Assembly: GCA_023935145.1 (NCBI GenBank)
Contig: CM043703.1
Coordinates: forward strand, 23,757,727-23,821,726
From: Bretschneidera sinensis
Taxonomy: Eukaryota; Streptophyta; Magnoliopsida; Brassicales; Akaniaceae
Direction of reading: 5' to 3'
DNA: 64,000 nucleotides
The notes under the pieces were generated by a model that worked only from the letters and a program-made list of their open reading frames with translations, searched no databases and was not told the origin of the DNA. Below, one piece after another: positions 35,888 to 48,463 of the stretch. Numbering within the stretch: position 1 is the first letter of the stretch; each line of letters starts with the position of its first letter. Made by a program: the position numbers and the translations under genes.

Positions 35888-37268
35888 TGTAATGACCTAT
35901 CCCTTAGTGGGCGAAGACCTCTATAAAAACTTATTTTAACTTGAAACCAAACTTTCTGACATTCTCCTAAAAGGATAGTAAAAAGGAGGATGGTGAGCTA
36001 AAAAGCTCAGTGAGAAACACATTACTAAAAGTAATCGTATTGGAATTAATTGTTTAATTTCAACCTTATCATATAAGTCATTTTGTAGCTTTGGATATAA
36101 TACAACTTATCTCTTCTAAAATTCTTTATATAGCCCAGTCTTTATTAAATTATACTTTATAAATGTAAGTACAAATTTACACTTTTTCGATTACTTTCGT
36201 TACTATTTTTAATAGAGGGTAACAATCATTACAAATGATTATACGTATACTTAAATAATCACATAAAACATAATATTATCGTACTATACACATTACTGGT
36301 GTAAATTGTTTATCTATAACATTCATCTCAATATTTTTTTCATGTCACAGGTGAGTAATATTCACATATCTTTCATTAAATCAAATCACATCATATGCCC
36401 TTCATAGACTAATCTCTATATATACCCCTCAAGGGCCAAACACAACCTATGCCCCTCATAGGCCAATCACCATATACACCAATCATCCATGGAATGTATG
36501 CAATGCAATGCAAAGTGATGCATACTCATTTCTATATTCACTTCATTTCATTTCAATTTCATTTGCATCTCACTGGGCTAATCACAACATATACCTCTCA
36601 TGGGCCAATCACAACACATGTCCATTCTCTATGGGATGAATGTAATGAGATGCAATGCAAAATGCAAAATCTTTTCTTTAATTATTTCATTTCATATTTC
36701 TTTACTTATTTCATTTTACTACCCTCCTTGAGTTCATCATATAACAATGAGGACGTCTCCCCACGTACCGGTATGTCTCAACAACAGATCTCATCAATAA
36801 AATACTTTCAATTTTATTTTTGGCTCACCCAACAGTCCCCTTTGTTAGACTAATGTTTTCGGCCTTACACAACACTCCCCCTCGTTAGAACGGATCATGA
36901 AATGCTTTATGTAATATTAAATCCAAATTCATGATCCAACAAACTTCTAAATTTATCATTCATTAAGCAATCACATCACTAAACTCATAACATAAAAAAT
37001 AAAAGAAAATCCCCAAACCCAAGCAATTAAATACTCAACTTATAACAATCAATTCAATTACTTCCATTACAACTATACATGTCACAAATTTTCAAACACA
37101 AAATACATCAAGTTCTACTCATAATTACTTTTTTATGCAAATACATATACATTTCATGTCCTTTGTATTTCCTTAATCATTTACTAAATCATTCATATCT
37201 CACTTTTTCATTAAGATACATCATAGCATATCTAAACTTGTTTCTTATACCTTTATACCCTTACATAT

Positions 37269-38609
37269 TGATTACACCCAAAGAATAACGCGGTAGTTGT
37301 AGCACAGCTTTGGGGTGCCGATTCCACAGGGAGACAAATTAAAAGAATAGTAGAAAGAACAAATAAACTAAAGAACAATATTGAATGATTGATGGAGAAC
37401 AAAGATTAATTTTTTTAATGTAAAATAAAGTAAAGTAAAGTGTCAGGAATCCCTTGCACAAATTTGGTATTTTAATTATTCTTAATTCATTGAATAACTC
37501 AATTGGGAATTCACTTCCCAATTCCCAATCGGAAGATGTAAATTCATAAACTAAGATTAAACCAATATAACCCTTTGAAAAATCATTCACCACTTTTAAA
37601 ATACATAAATTATTATCACTATTGAGAAAATCCAACGACAACAATATACTCAGGAAACAATATTGCAGCAAAGAACTAAATCAATATAGATAAATAATTA
37701 ATCCAAACATAATCAAAGAGCTAAACCATTCAATAGAAAAAGCATGACTGAATCTATAAACAGAATAAATTCTAAGATTATTCGGAAAAGAAAATATCAC
37801 CAATGAATTACAAATGATAAAACAAAAGAGTTTTAGTAATTGAAACTCAAATACATAAACTAAAAATAAATAAAAATATCATTAATTGTGCAAGTTCATC
37901 CCCAGCCCCACTTGAGAATTTAGTTACCCATAAATATAATGGACAACAAAAATCTCAAGGAAAAGATTTGATCTCGTCGTGAGCATCCCCTCTTGGTAGC
38001 AAAGCTTTGGAGATTCCCCAGCTTGCCCTCCAAAAATCCTCTGGATTGCTCCCAAAATCCCTCCAGATCTGCTCCCAGATGATCCTCAAAGCTGAAGTGG
38101 AGTGGGCCTTTTATAGGGAAACTTCAAGAGTGCAATGTGTTTCCAATTCGATGTGGGATACTGCCCGAGTGCGCTCGATCGTAGCCTGGTTCGATCGAGC
38201 GCAGCATGGTGTGCTGCAAAGTATTTCTAACCGATGTGGGATGTCAAAGTGCGCATTTGCACTCAATCGCAGGTCTAGTGTGCTAGGCATCTTCCAGCTT
38301 GAGCTTTGTCTACTAAAACTGCCATAACTTTCTCTAGAAAAATCATTTTTACGAGCCATAAAATTCTCCAAAAAATAGATTTTCGGATCTTTCTAAGCAA
38401 GTATGGCTCATCTCTTGGTTCTTCTTGAATCAATATAGTTTAATTTACAAAAATGACTTATCTTTATAGGCAATTCTAGCAATTTAGTGAAACTCATTTC
38501 CAAGTGCTTGTGAACTTGTAAAACAACGAAAAACAACTCAAAGTAACAAATTCCTAAGCTAACAAATGTAAATTAAGGAGCTGAAATATGCAATATTTGG
38601 CACTCATCA
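37269..38609 (-). mobile_element. Solo LTR with CATAT target-site duplication
   Basis: 1341 bp, beginning TGATTACACCC and ending CACTCATCA, flanked by CATAT at 37264-37268 and 38610-38614. The homologous site near 56815 is uninterrupted. On the minus strand it starts TGATGAGTGCC. It shares CCGATTCCACAGGGAGAC-type sequence and GCGCTCGATCG palindromic motifs with its relative at 30139-31602. Confidence 0.88.
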
Positions 38610-38650
38610 CATATATACATATATATATATATACATATATATAATTCTTA
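38610..38650. repeat. AT microsatellite
   Basis: A run of TATATA with interspersed C directly follows the solo LTR. It corresponds to a much shorter ACATATATATAATTC in the paralogue near 56815. Confidence 0.7.
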
Positions 38651-38801
38651 TAATATTATTAATAGTGTTTCCATACTCATTCAATTTCATATACTTTTTA
38701 GTATTTTATGTTTGTTGTATGATTTACTATGCTTGCTAAAAGTAAGGTAAAACTCACCTTTAACGCACCGAATGTCGTCCTTGGATCACTTCCTTGCCCT
38801 T

Positions 38802-40425
38802 TGTTGACCCTGAATGATTTTGATAGTGACAAAAATCTTAATTAAGAACTAATGAATATTACTTAAGTAATACAGATTGTTAATAGTGCTTATACATCAA
38901 TGGAGATCAAGATTGTAGAAATTGGTGAATCAAAGTTGATGATATCAAAAGTCAATAAGCTCTCCAAAAAATCAAATTCAAGGAAAATAATTTAAATACA
39001 ACTTCAAAGACAATAAGGATAAATTATAGGTTTGAATCCTAAGATACTCTTTGTAAGCATTTCAATTGTTATGAGCTAATTATATTTGCATTGCATTTTA
39101 TTACATAGTCTTAATTAATTGAAGATATAAAATCTTCACATGATTTTATTAAATACAAATAAATTCTTTGGGCTCAATACTTAAAATTACTTGAGTATTT
39201 GTAATATATCATTCTTTATATATCTTGCACACACATTATGCTTAAATTTGTAATATGTTTTGTCATCATAAAAAAATGCCTCAATCAATAAATTGATTAG
39301 ATTAATTTTGATGATAACAAAACACTTTTGAAGTGTTTAACTCGTGTGTTTAATGTGCAAGAAAGTTTGATTCAATTAGGAGATTTTTTGGAACTAAAAA
39401 AACCAAAAAGAATAAAGAGATATGAAGAAAATTGATACTGAAAACACTGTTCATCATGAAAACACTGTAGTAGCGCACAAACAGTGACCCAGTCGACCGG
39501 GTGAATAGTATCAGTCGACTAGTAAAATGGGCAAACAGTCCCCAGTCGACTGGTAACATCAACCCAGTCGACTAGTAACACTGTAGCATTAAAAATGTGA
39601 TTTTTAAAGAGGACTCAGTCGACTGGTATCACGACCCAATCGACTTGTAGTTCAAAAATATGACCGTTGGGACTCGAAATCTGAGCTTTTAAAGCCACAA
39701 ACATTTCAAATTAAAGTATAACGGCCATATTAATACATGGCTATATAAACCCACTCTATTCAGCATTCAACAAGGGAGAGAAGACATTCAAAAAGAGAAG
39801 AACACACACAATCAAGTCATTCATTCCTTGAAACTCAAAAAGCTTTGAAATACTCATGTTGAGCCATTCTTCAAGCTTTACTTTGAAAGAGAGATATTAT
39901 TCAGTTGTATAAGCTTCCATTGTTATCTCTCTAACATTTACTTTACAACATTTATTGTAAAGGGATTACTTCCAAGAGGAAGGGGATTGTATTGTTTGAG
40001 CAACACCCGTAAGTTGCTTATGTTACGGTTTGAGCAACACCCGCAAGTTGCTTGTTTTAGTGAAAGACTTCAAGGAGGATCCTTGAAGAGGTGGACGTAG
40101 GGTCGGAAGGATTTCGATATTGCCGAACCACTATAAATCGAGTTTGCATCTCTCTAACTTTATCTCCTTAATAACTTTCATAATTACTTGCTTATAATTA
40201 TTTATTATTCAAGTAAATGAGATTGATTGCTTAATTATTTTATAATTCAATCATCATTTCTATATTAATCAATAAACTTTCTCATCTTTGTGCTAGTAAT
40301 TTAGAAAGATTAATTTGATTTAATTCCGCATATATTTTGATATTTGATATTGCAAAAAGTATTTAATTTTTTAATACCCAATTCACCCCCCTCTTGGGTA
40401 TGCCATAGTATATTTTGGACCAACA
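38802..40425 (+). mobile_element. Solo LTR of SIRE/Maximus-like Copia family, plus orientation
   Basis: 1624 bp from TGTTGACCCTGAATG to GGACCAACA. It is flanked by CCCTT (38797-38801) and CCCTC (40426-40430), a target-site duplication with one change. The paralogue near 56980 lacks it. It ends with CCCAATTCACCCCCCTCTTGGG, shared with the Copia LTRs, and contains CAGTCGACTGG-type palindromes at 39480-39650. Confidence 0.85.
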
Positions 40426-41327
40426 CCCTCGTTACATTCTTCAAACATACCTAATGAATGTACATATACTACTTAGTATACCAACTAAACTGCACTCAAG
40501 TAATTAACACTCTTCCTAGCCTCGAAACACAAGCATAAGTAAAAATCAAGTTTTATGCCTTAAACTTTTCTTCTTCTTATTTAGGTGTTTTCTCATAAAT
40601 CTTAAGTTAAATGTCTAATGTAATGAAAAGAGTCTTCTCAAGACTATTGAATTCATATTTTTATCATATAATACCTTAAGGTCGCTTTAGGAAGCTTTGA
40701 GATTCAAAAGGATAGTGAAAGTTGGTGAATTTTTTAAAATCATGGTTGATCCAATCAATTGCTTCAAGCTACCAGTCAATTGGACTCAAGTCCAAAAGCT
40801 TCTGCCTGACATTCCAATCGATTGAATACTCCCTCCAGTTGACTGGGTGCCCGAAATCCAGCACTATTCTTCACGAAAAAGTTCCATTTTCCTCCAAAAA
40901 CCCATTTAATTTCCATGAAACTTTCAATCCCTTTAAAATACAAGTTTCCTAGGGTTTAAAGTTAAAAATTTTACACAACCCATGAGAGGAATTAAACCAA
41001 AAACTCCCAAATCAACCAACTTAACTTTGCACAAAACCTATTTTTTTGAAACAAACCATTTTCTTCAAACTTTTTCTTAAATAAAGTCTTTGAATCCAAA
41101 ATCTAAGTTCACAAATCTTTAGTTAAATAAACATACTTGAGTTAAAAATTCCAAAGGCTCCCTCAAAATGGATTTTTATTACCAAGCTCACTTTTATTAC
41201 TTGATTATAAGTTCCATAAATCCAAGTACAAATTATTTATGACTCAGAACTAACAGGTACACACTTTTATAGTTATAAGTGCAAAACCCCGAAATTAAAA
41301 TATTTCAATAAAATATCGGGCTCTACA

Positions 41328-44300
41328 ATTCTCCCCCATTAATAAAAATTTCATCTTTGAAATTTCCTTGAATAGGATCCACAAAACATTAGGTTATCAT
41401 TTTCCTAGTCTGAATCGTATTCTCAAAAACATTCCTCAATTTATCTACTTTCTTCCATAATTGATATTACAAGATAAATTTTCTATCTCACTGTCAGCTT
41501 GAACTTTTCTCCAAATATTATTTTAATAAATCCCATCCAATCTTACTAGAAACCAAGTGTTCCTAAACAACACTATTATTCAAAAATCAATCATTTTTTT
41601 GTGTTTTAAAACAAATATTTTATCATCTTATACATCTCCTTAAGTCCTTAAGCTCCTATCTTGACTTTACTCCTCAAGGGTTTCAAACTTGGTATGGCCG
41701 TTAAATTGTACCTCTCCCAAGATATTTCTTTATAAGGTCACTTATCAACTTATCACTTTTTCTTATCATTAGTAACTTCTTCTCTAATTTGATACTATAA
41801 GTAGGATCCATTAACAGTGTTATCAAAAATTTCGTACACACTTCAACTTAGGAAAGAAATAATCATATATAATTCAACTCCTCAATCATCCACAAAAAAT
41901 CTAGCTTCCCTCAAGTAAAAAACTCCATTTGATGATTTACTCTCTTTCTCCAATATGTCTCCTAGTTTTAACTCAAATTTCTCACTTATCGTTTCCAATC
42001 AAATCTCAATTCATCTACCCTCAACCGGGATATGCTTACCAATAATTCTTACATAACTTATCACATTAGAAATAGTTAGGCACTTTATTCTCCATTACAA
42101 TTTCAAATTGATTAATTTCTCTTCAACAACAATGTTACATTGTAATCCAATTCATAACATCGCTTGTACAATAATAATCAAGTTACTCACACTTATAGTT
42201 AACCACTCTCGATCATGTAACTCTCTTCTCTAACTTCAACACTTAACTAACTTCAAATGTAACTTGATAAATTTTGTCTTTGACCTCTATTTAAATTCCC
42301 TAAATATTTTTACCTATATAAACTTTTCTTCGATGTTGATTGTACTTCATACTCATCATCCCTTTTTGAATATTTTCATTTCTTTAAATAACTCCATTGA
42401 TCACATCTTCTACTTATTCTCCATGTTATATATTCTACGCTTCACATCAATCCATATTCTTTCAAGAAAATTTAGAAGATATACTATAAATAATTCTCCA
42501 CTTTAAAAATTTTCGAGAGGGCCTTTATCCTTTACTCTTGTAATCATTAGTCCTTACATCTACAAATTCTCACTCCTGCACCTCAACATAACATCTGCAA
42601 CATCTCAAATCATACGTAGAATTTTATCTCTTCCCCAACTCATTTTTTGCTTTTTACTCTACTCTTATTGTTGGCCCACCAATCTTTAATATTTTCATTT
42701 TTTAAATCCATTTTTATCTTTCTAACAAACCTTTACACTCTCAAATTTTCCGTATTGACTTGACTGCATTTTCAATTCCTTTTCTTTTTCATTTCTCCCC
42801 TCAGTCCGTTTAAGACCATCTAACATCCCGCCTCCGCACTTTTCCTTACCGACTCTTATGTCTAACAATACGATGTACATTAAAATCCAACAATTCCCTT
42901 AAATTTACTATTACTAGTAGTCCTCGAATAAAGTACTTCATAATCATATTATACATTCTCTACTCTTCCTCAAAAGTACATCTTAATTCGGTCATGATTT
43001 AGAACTTTCCTTAATTTCCTTAGTAAACATTTATCTTTTACTTCTTAACATTTCCTAGTAACTCTTGGGTTTGCTTAAGATCTTCCTTCACTTTACATTA
43101 TACTTCAATACAGCTCCAAAACATTTAGTAACCCTTATTCTTTCTATTGTCTCTTTCACTAATAATTGACGCCAATTCCATCTTTTCTAGTGTACTCCTA
43201 ACTTTCTTGCTTCTTAAATTACTAACCTTTCTCTTACAGTCTCTCCATTTACACTGTTACTAATAGTCGCCAAGTCCTTATCATTAACAATAACCATGGT
43301 GAGGCTTAAAGCAAATTTCCTCAATCTTAATTCTTGTACTATTTATTCATACCACAATCTCTTTTTCTAAAAATCCATTGGCCTTGAAATCTAAACCTAC
43401 TTTTCTTTCACCATAATCGTCCTAATACTCTCATACCTTATTGGACTCTTGATCTTCTATTAAACATCTTCTTAACATACCTATTATTTTTTCGCTGTCA
43501 CCATCCTTTCTAATACTTCAACCACATCCAACACAAGCTATCCACCAACCTTTAGCATTTCAGGTACTCCAAATATCTTAACTCTTCATCATACATCTCT
43601 CATTGAATCTAATTTACGTTTCTCAAACGTAAATTTCTAAGTAAGATAAAACTCTTGAGCTCATATACTATTAGCAACCAAACAATTACTCAATCTTAAC
43701 TTTAAACTCATGGCTTCTAGGTCTTTAAATAAATCCACCATCTCATTGTGTTGCATCTCACTTAGTATTAAGATCAAAACAAAATTCATTACATCATTTC
43801 TCCTTCACAACTTCTCACCTAACAATTTCTACCTTCCAAAACACATTTTTCTACCCTTTCTTAAAGTCTCAAAATTCACAAATTCTTTACTTAAAAAGTT
43901 TATCTCCTTCTTTCTCAACCACTTCCTAATATTTTAACATTTTATGCTAACACTTGTCTAACGATTGTTCTTATTCCCTTTTATGCTCGTTAATCCATCT
44001 ATACTCTTACCAATACTTTAATCACCCTCTTTAAGTCTTCTCTCCTAATGATATGCTTACAACTTCTATGAAATGGTATTACTTCCCACCTCCAAAACTT
44101 CCCTAAGGTTTCTAATGGATAACACCACTTGAACTTTCCAAGTACTTTAATCCGACATTCCATTGATTACCTTCTTCCTATACTCTTCTTTCAAGCATAC
44201 ACATATACAAGCCCACTACACACGACTTTATCTATTTTAAGTCTACAAACCTCTACACTAACTATTTCTTAGGCCAACAATACATAGCAATCACACAATC

Positions 44301-44640
44301 ATCATTGACAAGTACCTTAGCATATACAATCATGAAAAAGAATTATAAAAAAAATTCCTACATATCTCAATTCAATTCATTCCTTTAAGGACAGAACCTC
44401 ATCCAAGACTTCAATTTTTTTTAACTAACAACTTGATAATAATTTCTATCAAGGTAAGATCTTCAAGTAATTAAATCCCTTTAAAAGATCTTTTCTCGTT
44501 TTTCACCTTTCAACATTGCACCAACCAATCATCCATATAGTAACATCTTTACAAACATATGAAAGATATAAAAATTAAAGTATTTGTAATAATTAGAGCA
44601 TCCACATTAAGCATTCTCATCATGGAAATCATCAATAAAT
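41328..44640 (-). mobile_element. Gypsy-type internal region without recognisable pol (left copy)
   Basis: It is homologous to 57924-61730. The first bases next to the LTR translate on the minus strand to a trace of the usual Gypsy polyprotein end (NFKDEIFINGGEL-like, 41330-41400). Beyond that both strands are closed by stops. I recognise no gag, protease, RT, RNase H or integrase motif. The plus strand is strongly pyrimidine-rich. Confidence 0.55.
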
Positions 44641-45087
44641 TTCATAAACACCACAAGTCATTCCAAACAATAACAAGTTCACACAACATCCAAACACAAA
44701 TCGACTTGATTTTAGTCTCAATCATCTAAACCATTACTGGTTAGAACTTCGAAATGACATCTTCTCTAACTCTACACAACCAACTTCCTACAACCACCCC
44801 ATGTATCATGCACCATGCAACTAAAGTCTATAGAACCTTAAACCTAAAGCTCTTAAACCAAAAATGTAACAAACCATCCCTGAGTGGGCCTTTCCCGATA
44901 AGGAATCATCACCTTTCAGCTTCGAGCATGCCAACTTATATGCAAACAAACAAAATTTACAAGACAATCAACATTATTCTCAAGCATCACAAATTTACAC
45001 AAGGCACTTATCTTTACATTGAAGACACTTTTAATTACATCAAACTAAAACTTAAATTTTTTCAAAAGATATTAAAAGAAAGGAAAC
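44641..45087. other. Unassigned sequence between Gypsy internal region and Copia element
   Basis: No homology is seen to the right-hand copy. It contains TGTAACAAACCATCCCTGAG near 44866, reminiscent of the Gypsy LTR end. An open frame of 112 codons (44754-45092) has no recognisable domain. Confidence 0.4.
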
Positions 45088-46310
45088 TATAGACTGAGGT
45101 TTCAACCCAAGAGGGGGGTGAATTGGGTTTTTAAAACTTTCGCGGAATAAACTCAAGTTTATAAAAACATATAAGCAACAAGCAATTAAACAAGTAACGT
45201 GCTGAAAATGAAGAGTTTAAGGAGTAAATAATGCAAACTCAGATTATAGTGGTTTGACAATATCGGATTCGTTCCGACCCTACGTCCACTCTTTTCAAGG
45301 AACCTCCTTGAAGTAATCCACTAAGAAACTTAGTCGTACAACTTCACCGGTGTTGTACAAACCTTACAATCCCTTTCTCTCGGAAGCTATCCCCTTCCTC
45401 TCGGAAGTAATCCCCTTCCTTTTAGAAGTAATCCCTTTACAAAAGATGCTGTAAAGTAAATAGTAGAGAGACAGTAAATAAAAGCTTATACAACTGAATA
45501 ATGTCTCTCTTTCAAAGTAAAGCTTGAAGAATGGCTCAACAAGAATATTTCAAAGCTTTTTTGTGTTTCAAAGAGTAAATGACTTGATTGAGTGTGTTCT
45601 TCTCTTTTTAATATCTTCAGCTCTATTTTGAATGCTCAATAGAGTGGATTTATATAGCCATTAAATAATATGGCCGTTTAGACTTTAATTTGAAATGATT
45701 GTGCCTTTAAAAGATCAGATTTCGAGTCCAACAGTCATATTTTTTGAATTACCAGTCGACTGGGTCGAGATACCAGTCGACTGGGTCCTCTTAAAAATTC
45801 TCGTTTTTAAAGTTTCTAGAGTACCAGTCGACTGGGTTATTCTTACCAGTCGACTGGGGACTTTTTGTCCAATTTACCAGTCGACTGGTATATTCCATTC
45901 AGTCGACTAGGGACTCACTATCCATTTTACCAGTCGACTGGGGACTTATTGTCCCATATACCAGTCGACTGATATATGTACCTAGTCGACTGGGTTGTCT
46001 TTCAACCCAGTTTTTCTGTGTTAAAAATAATTTTTAACTTAAAAACGTTTGATCAAAAGGTTATGTTTAAAAACATTTTGTGTGCGAGCCATTGAACAAG
46101 CTATTACAATGTATAAGTGAGACTTATATTGGTTTTAAAACCTTAGACCTATATTAGTTCTTCAGTCTTCACTTGAAAGATTGATTATGTTTGAGTTCTT
46201 GCACCTTGATCCTTGGTTGAATGCTTTTGTTGCTTACTACACTTAGATTGTACTGTTAATATAATAACAGTTGTGTTTTGTCATCATTAAAATACAGGTG
46301 AGGGTCAACA
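45088..46310 (-). repeat. 3' LTR of complete Copia
   Basis: 1223 bp. On the minus strand it starts TGTTGACCCTCACC and ends at TATA in place of TACA, one terminal base being mutated. About nine CCAGTCGACTGG palindromes or near-palindromes lie at 45750-46000. Confidence 0.92.
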
Positions 46311-46338
46311 ATCTCCCCCTTTTTGATGATGACAAAAC
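46275..46338. repeat. Inverted repeat enclosing polypurine tract and U3 end
   Basis: GTTTTGTCATCATTAAAA (46275-46292) and TTTTGATGATGACAAAAC (46321-46338) pair over 17 of 18 positions. The enclosed 28 bases contain the LTR terminus (46310) and most of the polypurine tract. Confidence 0.75.
46311..46324 (-). promoter_or_regulatory. Polypurine tract of complete Copia
   Basis: The complement reads AAAAAGGGGGAGAT directly before the TG of the 3' LTR, the position for plus-strand DNA priming. Confidence 0.88.
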
Positions 46339-46989
46339 TAATAATATGAAAATAGTTTAAAATACTAAGTGTTTGGTTTTTCAGAAAAATCGGACAGAGT
46401 TTCCTCTGTTTTTCGAGTAAAACCACCCTGTAAACAAGCAAACACAGTTTATATATTCATTTCAACCAATCACAATCAACTCAACCAATCAATGAATCAT
46501 TTTTAGTATGCTTTGGAGCAGTGCTCCCCTTAAATCTATGCATTAGTTTCTGTTTTCTTAGTTTTTCTCGTTTTCTCATATTTTTTTCCCTGTTTTGATA
46601 ACAGCAACCAAAGGGGCCAGAAACTAAAAAATAAGCTACTTAGCTACTATAGTCATCTAGAGTATGCTTAAACAAGCCTGTACACGAAAATTTGGCTTCA
46701 TTCAGAGTTCAAAATACTTCCCGAGAAAAACCAGAAATTTTCATACAAGCATAACCAGTTTCAGAGCATATATTTGAATAAAAGCAATTAGAAACTATGC
46801 AAGCATATCACAAATAGAGTAAATAGATGCATGAAATATGACTAATGAAAAAGCATCATCATATGCAAAAAGTCAATACACGAACGAGCTTCATAGAGCC
46901 ATATATGAGACAGAAATACATAAGTATGTCTGTGCTACATGCTAAGAGCTGGAAACTACTATATACATCAAAATATCAAAGAAAATGAC
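46325..46989. other. Non-coding Copia sequence between extra ORF and polypurine tract
   Basis: About 0.66 kb of AT-rich DNA with no open frame of note. It is part of the element's 3' untranslated segment. Confidence 0.6.
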
Positions 46990-48183
46990 TCAAGGAACGG
47001 GAGAGTCCGAGTGGTCATGAATGAGATCTCGTATCTCAGCTAATGAACTCTCTGTACGCTCTCTGTGTAGCTCGAAGTCATCCCGTAGATACTCGATGGA
47101 GGAGCTCAAGGTCTGAAACCCGGACTGCATGGTCAGCTGGAGGCTCGTGATGGCCTGAAGTAGATCGTCATACCCAGTCTGACCAGTACTTGAGTCACTA
47201 ATGGGAGGTGCTCGGGTATCCGTGTCCATATCAGTAGTATCAGCAACAGCTCCCTCATCATCAATGCTCTCATCCTCTCTGATCCGAATGTGCTTGCCGG
47301 CCTTCGAATAGATGAAGCCGTTCCGGACTGTGCATCTCATCTTATTCAGTGATGAGACATTGATGATGTCCTTCGGCCTGATATCCTGAGCCTTGGAGAC
47401 AGAGAGAGGCACCTAGAAGTGCTGGAGTATGAGCGTAATGAGCATCCCGTAGGGTAGACACTCAGATTCACTCACTTCGCCATTAATCATGTTGGCGAGC
47501 AACAGGGGATATATATTGAAGTAATGCCCTATTTTAAGGCGCCAAATCAATACTGTATCTATCTTAGATAGATACCCCCGACTCTTGAGTCTCGGGTGGA
47601 TGGTCCAACTCACTATTAAGTTGAATAATTTTGAGTCCAGGGGCATATCACTACATGTGTGAAATGTAGTGGGTCTGTACACATAGTTAGGGTCTCTCCT
47701 GACTATCTGACAGGCCACCTCGACATCAAAATTGTCTGGCCATCCGTCTAGACTCCATTGGATCCCTTCTACAGGGATCCTTAATATGCTCATGAGGAGT
47801 TCAGTGTTGACCTCAAACTCCACAGCCATTACACTGGTTCTGAATCTCAGAGCCAGTTGACTGGGTTTCTTTAGGTTCGCATAGAACTGGTGAATCAGTC
47901 GTGGGTAGTATTTTTCATGCACTCTAACCAGTGGGGTCAGGTGGATTGCCTCAAAGGCTGGCAAGATATCGAAGTTGCCATGACGAATAGAGTCGAAGTT
48001 GACAACTCTACCCGTCATGATCTTCTTGTGACATATGATTGAATCATACCTCACTTTGGCCACAGGACTGGAAAACAGAGCCTCATCAAGCTCTGTTCTG
48101 GGTTTTTTGCTTGAAGATCCCATTACTCCCTTCCCCCATGTATTTGGATCTGTAGGTTTGGTAGACCTTGGCCTTATAGGCAC
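46990..48183 (-). pseudogene. Extra ORF of Copia: 'putative plant transposon protein'-like
   Basis: About 397 codons on the minus strand, interrupted by one TAG at 47413-47415. It lies behind pol, where SIRE elements carry an env-like ORF. The N-terminal part is basic and Ser/Pro-rich. The middle has YYPRLIHQFYANL, LRIPVEGIQW and LPYGMLITLILQHF, the pattern I associate with the plant-specific 'putative plant transposon protein' domain (PF20167). The C-terminus (47000-47180) is heptad-like and may form a coiled coil. No signal peptide or transmembrane helix is seen, which argues against a classical envelope. The frame opens after a TAA with no ATG; the first candidate is GTG at 48183, so the start is uncertain. 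Confidence 0.65.
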
Positions 48184-48463
48184 ATTTGGTCCCCCGATAG
48201 TTTATTTTATGCGAATTCGATCTTACATTTTTGGGAAAACAGGGTTTTTGGGAAAAAAAAAAGGTTTTTGACAAAAATAGGAGATTTCAACCATAAAAAG
48301 TTGAAAATGATGTTTGGGATGAGTAAACCGATGTGTTTAGATGAAGTTTGGATGGTTTTTTGATCAAAATGGTAAAATTTTCTAGAGAGAGAAAGCTAGG
48401 TTGCTTGAAAATGGCGTAAAAATCAAAAGAAAAAAATGAACAGTCTAAATATAGAATCGTGAT

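Larger units (their letters stand above)
35888..41327 (-). mobile_element. Gypsy-type LTR (left copy), split by two solo LTR insertions
   Basis: On the minus strand it begins TGTAGAGCCCG and ends GGATAGGTCATTACA, the termini of Tekay/Del-like Gypsy LTRs. A purine-rich tract (AATGGGGGAGAAT on the minus strand) adjoins it at 41328. Gross length is 5440 bp. Removing the inserts at 37269-38609 and 38802-40425 with their duplications leaves about 2465 bp, matching the 2451-bp copy at 55473-57923. A GGTGAGCTAAAAAGCTCAGTGAG hairpin-forming motif lies near 35993. Confidence 0.8.

Noticed and set aside
42264..43937. Short plus-strand frames rich in Leu/Phe/Ser in the Gypsy internal region
   Set aside because: Pyrimidine-rich DNA gives such frames by chance. 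They are not conserved as frames in the paralogous copy.
45750..46000. CRISPR array or protein repeats (IPVDW peptides)
   Set aside because: The repeats are 12-bp palindromes with unequal spacing inside plant LTRs. The peptide repeats are a by-product of reading the palindrome.
46990..48183. Retroviral envelope gene
   Set aside because: The position fits an env-like ORF, but no signal peptide, transmembrane helix or fusion-type segment is visible.
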